DNA from: Nostoc linckia NIES-25
Lineage (GTDB): Bacteria > Cyanobacteriota > Cyanobacteriia > Cyanobacteriales > Nostocaceae
Direction: 5' to 3'
Assembly (NCBI RefSeq): GCF_002368035.1
Contig: NZ_AP018222.1
Span: 3,202,534 to 3,266,533 of the forward strand
Length of the DNA: 64,000 nucleotides
Below are positions 8,192 through 16,915 of this stretch, piece by piece; within the stretch, counting starts at the first letter, position 1, and each line of letters opens with the position of its first letter. The notes under the pieces are model-generated. The model was given only the letters and a program-made list of their open reading frames with translations, was not told where the DNA came from and did not search any database. Made by a program: the position numbers and the translations under genes.

Positions 8192-11100
8192 ATGAGTTCC
8201 CTTTTATACTCTTCATCGCAAACTGCGGATATATACCCGGTGTCGGAATTATTTTTGCGTCATCGGCTACAGGTAGTGGAAGAATTGTGGGAGTCAGTTC
8301 TAAGGCAAGAATGCGGCCAAAACATGGTAGACCTGTTGCGGCAATTGCGGGATTTGTGTTCGCCAGAAGGACAAACAACAAATGACCAAGCTTCTTCAGC
8401 TGTCAAGTTGATCGAACAACTCAACATCAACGAAGCAATCCGCGCGGCTCGTGCTTTTGCTCTGTATTTTCAGTTGATTAACATCATAGAGCAGGAATAC
8501 GAACAACGGCAGCAATTGAGCCGCTATGAGGCAGAAACAGAAGCAACAGAGCCGGAAACGCCACCAAATGCAAATTATTCGTCCAATCAAGGGGAAGATG
8601 ACGAGCCAGTTACTGGAGGACTAGCAGCAGAGTTACTGACAAGCTATGCCCAAAAAGCCCAAGTTAAACTCAAAGGTACTTTTGCGGCTTTATTTCCCCA
8701 TTTATTTAAATTGAATGTGCCACCCCAGCAAATTCAACGTCTAATTTCCCAACTGGATGTACGCTTAGTCTTCACAGCGCACCCAACAGAAATTGTGCGT
8801 CACACCATCCGCGATAAGCAGCGACAAGTGGTACAACTGTTGCAAAAACTCGATGCCTTAGAAAATGGCACTAGTACCACAGGAGTGGGACATCCTTGGG
8901 AAGTAACAGATATCCGGGAACAATTGCTTGAAGAAATCCGTTTGTGGTGGCGTACAGACGAACTACACCAGTTTAAACCCACGGTGCTGGATGAAGTTGA
9001 TTATGCTCTACATTACTTTCAAGAAGTGTTATTTGATGGCATTCCCCAACTTTATAAACGCTTCAAATACACTTTATATGACACCTTTCCTTGGCTAGAA
9101 CCGCCCAGTAAGAATTTCTGCTCGTTTGGTTCTTGGGTAGGTTCGGATAGAGATGGGAACCCATCAGTCACACCAGAAATTACCTGGCAGACAGCTTGCT
9201 ATCAACGCAAAATGGTGCTGGGAAGATATATTCAGTCGGTGAAACAACTGATTGAATTATTGAGTGTGTCAATGCACTGGAGCGATGTCTTGCCAGACTT
9301 GCTGGAATCTCTAGAATTAGATCAGTCCCAGTTGAGCGAGGTATATGACGCCCTAGCGCTGCGTTATCGCCAAGAACCTTATCGGCTCAAACTATCTTAT
9401 GTCCTCAAACGACTAGAAAATACCCGCGATCGCAATCTAGCCTTATACAATCGGGAAACACCCAAAAATCAAGACAGCCCCTTATATCGTTCTGGAGCAG
9501 AGTTTTTAGCAGAATTGCGGTTAATTGAGCGCAACTTGACAGAAACAGGTTTAAGCTGTAGAGCGCTAGAAGATCTCATCTGTCAGGTAGAAATTTTTGG
9601 CTTTAACTTGACACAGCTAGATATCCGCCAAGAATCATCGCGGCACTCTGATGCTCTCAATGAGATTCTAGAATACCTGCAAGTACTACCCCAACCTTAC
9701 GACGAACTCTCTGAGCCAGAAAGAGTTGCTTGGCTAACCTCGGAACTGCAAACCCGCCGTCCATTAATTCCCGCAGAATTGCCATTTTCCGAAAAAACCA
9801 ACGATGTGATTGAAACCTTTCGCGTCGTGCGATCGCTGCAACAAGAATTTGGCGACAATATCTGTAAAACTTACATTATCAGCATGTGTCGCCAAGTCAG
9901 CGACGTGTTAGAAGTATTGCTCTTAGCCAAAGAAGCCAGACTTTTTGACCCCGCCATTGCTGTAGGCACTATTCAAGTCGTACCCCTATTTGAAACAGTA
10001 GAAGACTTGCAACGCTCCAGAAGCGTCATGCGAGAATTATTTGAACTTCCTTTGTATCGCGCTTTGTTAGCTGGCGGCTATGCAGTACAAAAAGGCGAAG
10101 AGGACGCGGGGAAACAGACGGGGAATTCTTTCACTGCGTCAGAGCGTCTCCCCATCCCCGTGTCTTCTTCCCCACTCACTCCCAACCTACAAGAAGTGAT
10201 GCTGGGGTATTCTGACAGCAACAAAGACTCAGGTTTTTTAAGTAGCAACTGGGAAATTCATAAAGCGCAAAAATCGCTGCAAAAAATAGCAGAAGAGTAC
10301 GGCGTGAATTTGCGGATTTTCCACGGACGCGGCGGTTCTGTGGGGCGGGGAGGCGGCCCGGCTTACGAAGCGATTTTGGCTCAACCGGGTCACAGCATCA
10401 ACGGGCGGATTAAGATTACCGAACAAGGGGAAGTTTTGGCTTCCAAATATTCCTTGTTGGACTTAGCTTTGTACCACATGGAAACCATTACCACCGCAGT
10501 GATTCAAGCTAGTTTGCTGCGGACAGGGTTTGATGATATCGAACCTTGGAATGACATTATGGAAGAACTAGCAGCGCGATCGCGTCAACATTATCGTGCC
10601 CTAATTTACGAGCAACCTGATTTTATCGACTTTTTCCACGAAGTAACCCCCATTGAAGAAATTAGCCAACTGCAAATTAGTTCTCGTCCAGCGCGGCGTC
10701 CCTCTGGCAAAAAAGACTTAAGCAGTTTGCGAGCGATTCCTTGGGTATTTAGCTGGACGCAAACTCGCTTTTTACTACCTTCTTGGTACGGTGTTGGTAC
10801 CGCTTTGCAAGAATTCTTGAACGAAGAACCAGAAGAACACTTAAAATTGCTGCGCTATTTTTACATTAAGTGGCCTTTCTTCAAAATGGTGATTTCTAAA
10901 GCAGAAATGACCTTGGCAAAAGTAGATATGCAAATGGCACAGCACTACGTTCAAGAATTGTCAAAACCAGAAGATAAAGAGCGTTTTATTAAGGTTTTTG
11001 AGCAAATTGCTAGTGAATTTAATCTCACAAGAGATTTGGTGCTAAAAATCACCAATCACAATCGACTCTTGGATGGCGATCCGATATTGCAAAGATCTGT

Positions 11101-11290
11101 ACAGTTACGCAATGGCACAATTGTCCCCTTGGGATTTATTCAAGTTTCCTTGCTCAAGCGTTTACGCCAGTCCATGAATACTACTGCTACTTCTGGAGTA
11201 ATTCACTCGCGTTATAGCAAAGGTGAATTACTGCGAGGGGCATTGTTAACCATTAATGGTATTGCTGCGGGTATGAGAAATACAGGTTAA
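8192..11290 (+). CDS. ppc: Phosphoenolpyruvate carboxylase
   Basis: Converts PEP and bicarbonate to oxaloacetate and phosphate, refilling the TCA cycle and supplying amino-acid carbon in the cytoplasm. The 1032-residue protein has the family blocks in order: VFTAHPTEIVRHTIRDK (catalytic His), GSWVGSDRDGNPSVT, LGYSDSNKDSGF, FHGRGGSVGRGGGPAYEA (mobile loop) and the C-terminal AAGMRNTG. Between the YAVQ and LQEVMLGYSDSN segments, at about residues 635-668, sits an extra stretch rich in Gly, Ser, Pro and Thr that interrupts the family alignment. Its DNA (about 10095-10190) reads like the GGGGAA/TCCCCA intergenic repeats of this genome, so it looks like an in-frame repeat insertion. A second low-complexity stretch near residues 120-145 is common in cyanobacterial enzymes. 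Confidence 0.97.
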   Translation: MSSLLYSSSQTADIYPVSELFLRHRLQVVEELWESVLRQECGQNMVDLLRQLRDLCSPEGQTTNDQASSAVKLIEQLNINEAIRAARAFALYFQLINIIEQEYEQRQQLSRYEAETEATEPETPPNANYSSNQGEDDEPVTGGLAAELLTSYAQKAQVKLKGTFAALFPHLFKLNVPPQQIQRLISQLDVRLVFTAHPTEIVRHTIRDKQRQVVQLLQKLDALENGTSTTGVGHPWEVTDIREQLLEEIRLWWRTDELHQFKPTVLDEVDYALHYFQEVLFDGIPQLYKRFKYTLYDTFPWLEPPSKNFCSFGSWVGSDRDGNPSVTPEITWQTACYQRKMVLGRYIQSVKQLIELLSVSMHWSDVLPDLLESLELDQSQLSEVYDALALRYRQEPYRLKLSYVLKRLENTRDRNLALYNRETPKNQDSPLYRSGAEFLAELRLIERNLTETGLSCRALEDLICQVEIFGFNLTQLDIRQESSRHSDALNEILEYLQVLPQPYDELSEPERVAWLTSELQTRRPLIPAELPFSEKTNDVIETFRVVRSLQQEFGDNICKTYIISMCRQVSDVLEVLLLAKEARLFDPAIAVGTIQVVPLFETVEDLQRSRSVMRELFELPLYRALLAGGYAVQKGEEDAGKQTGNSFTASERLPIPVSSSPLTPNLQEVMLGYSDSNKDSGFLSSNWEIHKAQKSLQKIAEEYGVNLRIFHGRGGSVGRGGGPAYEAILAQPGHSINGRIKITEQGEVLASKYSLLDLALYHMETITTAVIQASLLRTGFDDIEPWNDIMEELAARSRQHYRALIYEQPDFIDFFHEVTPIEEISQLQISSRPARRPSGKKDLSSLRAIPWVFSWTQTRFLLPSWYGVGTALQEFLNEEPEEHLKLLRYFYIKWPFFKMVISKAEMTLAKVDMQMAQHYVQELSKPEDKERFIKVFEQIASEFNLTRDLVLKITNHNRLLDGDPILQRSVQLRNGTIVPLGFIQVSLLKRLRQSMNTTATSGVIHSRYSKGELLRGALLTINGIAAGMRNTG

Positions 11291-11657
11291 TAGAAAGTTG
11301 AAATTAGTAAATATTAAGGTAGGGTGTGTTACGGCTATAGCAAGGATTTGAGAGTCTAAGAGAGTAAGAATCAGCCGCAGGGCACCGAGAAACATGGTGC
11401 GTTAAGCGTTGCTATAACGCACCCTACAATTTAAGGTTTACTTTATAAATCACCTCTAATCGAAAGTTGAAATTAGGATGATGAAAAAGCACAAAAGTGA
11501 AGTTTAAAAACTTGTCGGCGAATATTAAAGATTCGTCGGCAAGTATCCATAATTATTAATTAGTAACAGGCTAAAGTCTCCTACATCATACTTAGTTAGT
11601 ATTAAATGAAGCAGGATAAACGAGCTTGTTCTAATAACTGTTAATCAGCCAGGTATT
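11291..11657. other. Spacer with a GTAGGGTG element flanked by direct repeats
   Basis: Non-coding. It holds the inverted-repeat element 11319-11427. A 15-bp direct repeat GAAAGTTGAAATTAG occurs on each side (about 11293 and 11462). An imperfect palindrome ACTTGTCGGCGAAT...ATTCGTCGGCAAGT lies near 11510-11545. No gene is seen. Confidence 0.65.
11319..11427. mobile_element. Miniature element, GTAGGGTGYGTTA family, copy 1
   Basis: GTAGGGTGTGTTA at the left end is inverted by TAACGCACCCTAC at the right end, 109 bp in total. Three further copies lie at 30483-30562, 51180-51260 and 58309-58382. Interiors differ between copies. Confidence 0.7.
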
Positions 11658-12320
11658 ATGTATAACTATAATCCGTTGGAATGCCTACCTTCATCGGCAG
11701 AATTGCCGGATTCTGATGACACCCCTGTGGATAACGAACTGCAAATATTAATTCCCAATTTATTATTAGCCATCTTAGCTTCGATTTGGCAAAACCGCGA
11801 TGACTGGTTTTTTGGTATCAATATGGGTATTTACCATACACCATTAAAACCTGCTATAGTCCCCGATGGATTTCTGAGTTTGGGTGTAGAACGTTTTGTT
11901 GGTGAAAATGGACGTTCCAGCTATGTTTTTTGGGAAGAAGATGGAATTTCACCCATTTTAGCTTTAGAAGTAATTTCTCAAACTTACAACGGTGAATACG
12001 AACAGAAAAAAATCGATTATGCCGAGTTAGGCATTTTGTATTATGTAATTTATGCACCAACGCGGCTACGCCGGAAACGTCAACGTTTAGAAGTTTATCG
12101 TTTAGTTGAAGGGAAATATATTTTACAGTCAGGGGATCAAATCTGGATGCCGGAAGTTGGTTTAGGTATTGGACGGGAACAGGGTACTTATCAAGGAAGA
12201 ACGCGAGAATGGCTGTTTTGGTATGACGAAAATGGCAATAGATACCAAACCCCGGAGGAACAACTAGAAAATTTATTAGCCAGATTACAACAGCAAGGAA
12301 TTGACCCAAATAAACTTTAA
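11658..12320 (+). CDS. Uma2-family (DUF820) PD-(D/E)XK nuclease-like protein
   Basis: A 220-residue member of the Uma2/DUF820 family, which is greatly expanded in filamentous cyanobacteria and has a restriction-endonuclease-like fold. The fold's acidic sites are visible as IVPDGFLSL, then ILALEVIS, then KKIDYAELGILYYVIYAP. The C-terminal tail carries the typical PEEQLENLLARLQQQGIDP coiled segment. Biological role is not established; members are often linked to mobile DNA. No operon partner is evident. Confidence 0.85.
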   Translation: MYNYNPLECLPSSAELPDSDDTPVDNELQILIPNLLLAILASIWQNRDDWFFGINMGIYHTPLKPAIVPDGFLSLGVERFVGENGRSSYVFWEEDGISPILALEVISQTYNGEYEQKKIDYAELGILYYVIYAPTRLRRKRQRLEVYRLVEGKYILQSGDQIWMPEVGLGIGREQGTYQGRTREWLFWYDENGNRYQTPEEQLENLLARLQQQGIDPNKL

Positions 12321-12418
12321 TTTTGTTGAAAATTTGCAGTTAGTAGTTAAAAATAATAAGAAGCTAATTAAAACTTTTAACTTATTGATAATTGGCAAAG
12401 GCTTATGGCCAACACCCT

Positions 12419-12679
12419 ATGCAAATGACTAAAAACAAAATTCTAATTTGCACATTTTTAGCACTGTCCTCAGGTTTTTTTGGTGCTTATAGTAGCGCAC
12501 AAATCACCACCATGCTGCATAACCAGAAGTGTCAAAACCAATATTGGGGTTTAAAAGTAATATGCAGCACTGGGGCGACGCTAGGAGGAATTTGGCAAGG
12601 TAGCACAACAGGACTCTGGACGGGTACAATTTTAGGCGCGTTTGTTGGCGGTTTAGTAACGCGCGAAACTCAAAATTAA
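12419..12679 (+). CDS. Small glycine-rich membrane protein, hypothetical
   Basis: An 86-residue protein from the ATG at 12419 (an upstream TTG at 12392 would add 9 residues, and a second ATG lies at 12425). Two hydrophobic segments are visible: ILICTFLALSSGFFGAYSSA near the N-terminus and a Gly-rich one in the C-terminal half (GATLGGIWQGSTTGLWTG, then LGAFVGGLV), reminiscent of glycine-zipper membrane proteins. Two Cys residues flank a short loop between them. I do not recognise a named family. Confidence 0.6.
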   Translation: MQMTKNKILICTFLALSSGFFGAYSSAQITTMLHNQKCQNQYWGLKVICSTGATLGGIWQGSTTGLWTGTILGAFVGGLVTRETQN

Positions 12680-12760
12680 GTAATGGATAAATTTCTCGTC
12701 AGCAGTATTGGTGTCAGCAAGACTGGTAAAATTTACCCGTAGGGAACAAGAGCGAACACC

Positions 12761-13066
12761 ATGACTACTGAAACTAACCCAGGTAATCAAACGACTACAG
12801 GTGCCGATGCTGTTGACGAAGCGATCGCACGAGGAATTGATTTTGATGGTTCTCCCATTCCGCCTGCCAAATTAGAACTTTATCGCAAAGTCATGGGGCT
12901 AGAGGGCAATAGACAGCGCAGTGGCGTATCTAATACCATGCGATCGCGCATTGTTCGCATCGGCGCCAAACACATCCCCCAAGCTGAACTCGATCAATTG
13001 CTTACAGATGCCGATTTTGCACCCTTGAAAGAAAAAGAAATTGCCTTTTATTACGGCGGCAAATAA
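12761..13066 (+). CDS. Conserved small cyanobacterial protein (possibly DUF4090)
   Basis: A 101-residue soluble protein. Sequence marks are TTGADAVDEAIARGIDFDGSPIPPAKLELY, a basic helical middle (RSGVSNTMRSRIVRIGAKHIP) and an ending ADFAPLKEKEIAFYYGGK. The pattern is one I associate with a small cyanobacterial family of unknown function, which I believe is DUF4090; that name is from memory. No motif points to an enzyme. It stands alone, with about 80 bp of spacer before it. Confidence 0.65.
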   Translation: MTTETNPGNQTTTGADAVDEAIARGIDFDGSPIPPAKLELYRKVMGLEGNRQRSGVSNTMRSRIVRIGAKHIPQAELDQLLTDADFAPLKEKEIAFYYGGK

Positions 13067-13124
13067 TTTTGAGCGTAGGCAATGCCTACGCATCATTTGA
13101 GATATATTTTCATGCCAATTCTTC

Positions 13125-13976
13125 ATGCGTCGAGATTCAATTTTTTACAAACTATTCCAACAATCTCCTACTTTATTATTTGAATTATTGACAAATCCTC
13201 CGGCGAATGCGTGTGAATATAAATTTGACTCAGTAGCTGTCAAAGAACCTAAGTTTGAAATTGATGGAGTATTTTTACCACCAGAAAATGAAAGTCCGGG
13301 TATTGTATATTTCTGTGAGGTACAGTTCCAAAAAGACGAAAAGCTATATGAAAGGGTATTTGCGGAATCGTCACTGTATTTCTACCGCAACCGTGACAGA
13401 TTTAGTGATTGGCAAGCAGTAATAATTTATCCATCACGTAGTATTGAACAAAGTAATACTTATCCTCATAGAACATTTCTCAACGGCAATCAAGTGCATC
13501 GGGTATATTTGGATGAGTTGGGAGATATTCGTTCCTTACCTTTGTGGGTGGCAGTGATGGTATTAACTACTATAGAAGAGGAACAAGCCCCCGCACAAGC
13601 TAGATATTTATTAGCCAGAACTCGTCAAGAAACCTCTTCACCAGTAAGTCGTGCGATAATTGAAATCATCACAACCATCATGACGTATCGGTTTGAGCAA
13701 CTGAGTCGAAGGGAGGTGGAGTCGATGTTAGACATCACACTGAAAGAAACAAGAGTTTATCGAGAAATTAAAGAAGAAGGACGAGAAGAAGGACGAGAAG
13801 CGACGGCTAACATTATTATTCGACTGTTGACAAAGCGGTTGGGGGAAATTCCCCAAGAGGTGCGTTCTTTGGTTGCAGGTTTGCCATTACCAATGTTGGA
13901 AGCATTGGGCGAAGCATTGCTGGATTTTACGAGTGTGGCTGATTTACAAGCTTGGTTGCAGGTGCGGATTAATTAA
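13125..13976 (+). CDS. Rpn-family / DUF2887 PD-(D/E)XK nuclease-like protein
   Basis: A 283-residue protein beginning MRRDSIFYKLFQQSPTLLFELL, the usual start of the cyanobacterial DUF2887 branch of the Rpn (recombination-promoting nuclease / putative transposase) families. The nuclease core is FEIDGVFLPP followed by IVYFCEVQFQKD, the D...E-x-Q arrangement. Residues about 208-225 hold a short acidic/basic repeat (EEGREEGRE), and the C-terminus (NIIIRLLTKRLGEIPQE...) is the DUF4351-like tail. These genes are abundant, variable and often found beside repeats in cyanobacteria. Activity here is unproven. Confidence 0.85.
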   Translation: MRRDSIFYKLFQQSPTLLFELLTNPPANACEYKFDSVAVKEPKFEIDGVFLPPENESPGIVYFCEVQFQKDEKLYERVFAESSLYFYRNRDRFSDWQAVIIYPSRSIEQSNTYPHRTFLNGNQVHRVYLDELGDIRSLPLWVAVMVLTTIEEEQAPAQARYLLARTRQETSSPVSRAIIEIITTIMTYRFEQLSRREVESMLDITLKETRVYREIKEEGREEGREATANIIIRLLTKRLGEIPQEVRSLVAGLPLPMLEALGEALLDFTSVADLQAWLQVRIN

Positions 13977-14080
13977 ATGTAGAAAATCCGTAGAGAGCTA
14001 TGCTTTTTGTCGCAAGACATCGCACTTTTAGTGTCTAATTATCGTTTGCGATCGCTTGTAATATTTTACTGAGAACGATC

Positions 14081-15493
14081 TTACAAAGTTTTTACGCTCA
14101 ACACATGGGGTGGCGTTGAATCAGGGGGATAAATCACATCTACGTTTACTATCCGTTTAGTAGAGGGTGGGAGTGTAAGTTGCACTAATGGTTCTAATAC
14201 CTGCCCAGTTCTGTGCCATAAATGCACGTAGCGGAGTTTTTGTTGACCTTGGTCATCTAAATAACGTACCCGCACTGTACCGCGGAAGAAAGGAAAATCT
14301 AAGGAGGGTTTGCGGAAACGCAGACCACCTTGGGATAATTTATCTTCTTTTAAAGGTGTTTCTAAAGTAACAGCAATAGTCTGATTTTGGGCGGTGTTAT
14401 TGCTTAAGGGTAAAGTAAGCTTGTATTCCACACCGTAATTACCGTGTGCTTCGTATGCTGTATCGGGATAGCGTACCAGCATCTTGGCTGTTTGGATTTG
14501 TTCGGTACCTAATCTACCACCCCGCAGTGTAACTATAGGATAAGAAATAGCTTTGCCACGCTGGGGAATAGTCAGATTTGTGGCTTGGGGATTATCCACG
14601 AGTTTTGCTTGCCATTGGGAACCTTGGGAAACACCAGCTACACGCCCGTAAATCAGTGCGCCACTGGTAGCATTCGGAGGAGTCGGTGTTTTATCTCGCG
14701 GCCCAGCAAAGTTACCAGTATCTAGTAAAGCTTGCCATTCTTTGAGAGTCGGTTGACGTTCGCTACCATCATAATTTTTCTTGGCAAACATAGCTAAACT
14801 TGCTGCATAAATTGAATCGCTACTACGCAGCCGCATAAAACTAGACCGACCGTTGACTGGTTTTTCTAGATTTCTTACAGGAATGGGATGATTTAGTAAC
14901 ATCCGGCTTTGTCCCGGAGGAATTACCAATTGGGCGGGAAAATCAGCTTGACGAACGCCCCGGAGTACATCAGCAACAGCGCGGGCACCTGGGCCTGAAT
15001 AAGCCTTACCATCGTTATTTTCAATGTAAGGAGGTAAGGTCACAAAGGGCGCATCCTGCATTAAATAACTCGCGGCTTGCAATACATCTACTGTTACAGG
15101 CTTTTTACCAGGGTTATGCACAATTACACCCAAATATAGGGTTTGTAAGTCCTTGGGAGTGTGGGTGTAGTGGTGGGCGAATAAATCAAAACGTCCTTTA
15201 AAAGGAAAAATGAGGTGGGCGGCTGGAACTTTTTTCCCGTTTGCAGGAAAGGTAGACAGTAAAATACCCTCAGTTTTAATCCATTCTGGGCTATTGCTGT
15301 TAAAGACGGGTATTGTATCTAATTTTCCTGGTAAAGCCCGAACTTCCCCAGGTTGCACGATTTCTTGGTAAGTTGGCTTTGGCGAACTTTGAGCGATCGC
15401 TGAATTATAATTACGATTTGTGCATCCAAGGGTTTGAGTTATAGCTAATCCTAATAAGACTATGTATACAGGTGACGGTAGTTTAACTAGCAT
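14081..15493 (-). CDS. Secreted DUF3370-family protein
   Basis: A 470-residue exported protein of a cyanobacterial family of unknown function (DUF3370). The N-terminus is a clear signal sequence (hydrophobic IVLLGLAITQTLG) ending at Cys24 or, alternatively, at SAIAQS further on; the cysteine context TLGC only partly fits a lipobox. The mature part is beta-rich with EVRALPGKLDTIPVFNSNSPEW, LFAHHYTH and GNYGVEYKLTLPLSNNT segments. It probably works in the periplasm or outer-membrane surface. It is a single gene on the minus strand. Confidence 0.8.
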   Translation of the reverse strand: MLVKLPSPVYIVLLGLAITQTLGCTNRNYNSAIAQSSPKPTYQEIVQPGEVRALPGKLDTIPVFNSNSPEWIKTEGILLSTFPANGKKVPAAHLIFPFKGRFDLFAHHYTHTPKDLQTLYLGVIVHNPGKKPVTVDVLQAASYLMQDAPFVTLPPYIENNDGKAYSGPGARAVADVLRGVRQADFPAQLVIPPGQSRMLLNHPIPVRNLEKPVNGRSSFMRLRSSDSIYAASLAMFAKKNYDGSERQPTLKEWQALLDTGNFAGPRDKTPTPPNATSGALIYGRVAGVSQGSQWQAKLVDNPQATNLTIPQRGKAISYPIVTLRGGRLGTEQIQTAKMLVRYPDTAYEAHGNYGVEYKLTLPLSNNTAQNQTIAVTLETPLKEDKLSQGGLRFRKPSLDFPFFRGTVRVRYLDDQGQQKLRYVHLWHRTGQVLEPLVQLTLPPSTKRIVNVDVIYPPDSTPPHVLSVKTL

Positions 15494-15857
15494 AAATTTT
15501 ATTTAGAAATCAGCCCCGGCAGTTATTACTACAAGTTCCTTTAACGGGATTTCTGAAGGGCGATCGCATCAATTATTGAGTCTGGAATGCGACAATTGCC
15601 TAAACAAATTATTAGCCAAAAATGTGAGCATCCTAAATGTTTGAATTTTTCAACGCAAAGGTACACAGAGGATTACGCAAGGGAACGCAAAGGGTTAATT
15701 GAGAGTTACTTCATTTTGTGTTTTGAAAAAATCGGGGTGTTTTACCCAAAATATTGTTAATTTGGTACTATTCTATATACTCAAAAATCGTTTATTATTC
15801 ACTAGGCATAGTTCGGGGATAATATGTTTGTTTTAGCTGAAAGAGTTGTTGATCAAT
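15494..15857. other. Non-coding spacer
   Basis: No gene is seen. A short piece near 15653-15695 (CAACGCAAAGGTACACAGAGG and AACGCAAAGGG) belongs to the CGCAGAGG-type dispersed repeats common in cyanobacteria and seen again at 48683-48713. Promoter of the DUF3370 gene is expected at the left end. Confidence 0.6.
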
Positions 15858-16289
15858 TTATAAATATTCAAAAAAAACTTCTGGAACTAATCTTAGTTCT
15901 CCCGATCTAAAGTGAGAAATATCTATCCATAATGCCCGATGTTTATGTTTCCCTGACTCAGAAAAAACTAAATTGTCTAAAGTATAAAACTTAGGATCTG
16001 CAAAATCACATTGATAAAGTTGAATAATTTCATGTCCTTGTCTACCGTTGAAGATAAACAAATTTTCTATACAGCCTAGATAGCGAATATTAGTTAATTC
16101 TGCTTGAATTTCTTCTTGAAACTCTCGTTGTAGAGCATCACGGCTAGTTTCACCAAAGTCAACTCCACCACCCAAAGCACGATAAAATGTTTCTTGCTTT
16201 GCAGGGTCGTAGCCTTCAGAAACGAAAATGCGTTCGCCATCTCGAATTAGTCCTAAAGCTAATACTCGAATTTGACCAGCTTTATTCAT
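15858..16289 (-). CDS. NUDIX hydrolase
   Basis: A 143-residue NUDIX pyrophosphohydrolase. The Nudix box is intact: GGGVDFGETSRDALQREFQEEIQAEL fits Gx5Ex7REUxEExGU apart from the last glycine, with Glu residues of REFQEE binding the divalent metal. Substrate (a nucleoside diphosphate linked to another moiety) cannot be told from sequence. Its ATG lies 8 nt after the stop of the DUF3531 gene, so the two are almost certainly co-transcribed. Confidence 0.9.
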   Translation of the reverse strand: MNKAGQIRVLALGLIRDGERIFVSEGYDPAKQETFYRALGGGVDFGETSRDALQREFQEEIQAELTNIRYLGCIENLFIFNGRQGHEIIQLYQCDFADPKFYTLDNLVFSESGKHKHRALWIDISHFRSGELRLVPEVFFEYL

Positions 16290-16297
16290 TGTTTTAA

Positions 16298-16750
16298 CTA
16301 ATTATCGTAAATAGAATAAGGACGGCTTTCGCTATCTTCAACAGGCCAATCTTCGTTTTCGCCGCCGATGTACAAATCTTCAATGGTGACATATTCCTCA
16401 CTTAGTTGTGTGAGGGCGTTGATTAAAATATCAATAGCGATCGCATCACTAGTTCCCAAGTCAAACCAACAACGCGCCCACTCCCCTTGATATTCAAATT
16501 CACCCATATTATGCATCAAAGCTAGTAAGCTTTTGTCATACCCTTGGGAATCATAAGTCATGTAGTTGATATCGAGTCCGGTTTCCTGCACCTGAAGATT
16601 CTCTGCGTTAAATGCACCTAATTTACCGAGATAAAACCAGGAATCAAAAGCTTCTTCTACATACTGTTTTTCACGTTCAGAAGGAATTGTGCTGAATTTT
16701 AGCCAAATCCAGACATCAAAAGGATTAAATTCGCGAAATTGAATTTGCAT
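16298..16750 (-). CDS. DUF3531-family protein
   Basis: A 150-residue soluble protein of a cyanobacterial/plastid family (DUF3531). I start it at the ATG at 16750 (MQIQFREFNPFDVWIWLKF); a TTG at 16768 is possible, but a GGA ribosome-binding element lies about ten bases before the ATG. Features are WIWLKF near the start, DSWFYLGKLGAFN, and a C-terminal block with YVTIEDLYIGGENEDWPVE. Function unknown. It is the first gene of a two-gene unit with the NUDIX gene. Confidence 0.8.
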   Translation of the reverse strand: MQIQFREFNPFDVWIWLKFSTIPSEREKQYVEEAFDSWFYLGKLGAFNAENLQVQETGLDINYMTYDSQGYDKSLLALMHNMGEFEYQGEWARCWFDLGTSDAIAIDILINALTQLSEEYVTIEDLYIGGENEDWPVEDSESRPYSIYDN

Positions 16751-16794
16751 TTTAGTTAAATATTCCAATTATTTTTACTGAAGACAAGCATATC

Positions 16795-16915
16795 AGAGTA
16801 GGGAGTGGGGAGGGAGAGGCAAGGGAAAAGGTTAAAGGGAAAAGGGAAAAAGAATAAATTTAATCTTTCTCCTTTTCCCCTTTCCCTTTCCCCATGCCCA
16901 ATGCCTCATACCCAA
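16795..16915. repeat. GGGAAAAGG / CCTTTTCCC inverted low-complexity repeat
   Basis: Purine-rich AGGGAAAAGGTTAAAGGG is mirrored by a pyrimidine-rich stretch ending CCCATGCCC, with AATAAATTTAATCTTT between. A close relative occurs at 18896-19030. These intergenic inverted repeats are probably mobile or recombinogenic; no coding function is seen. Confidence 0.65.
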
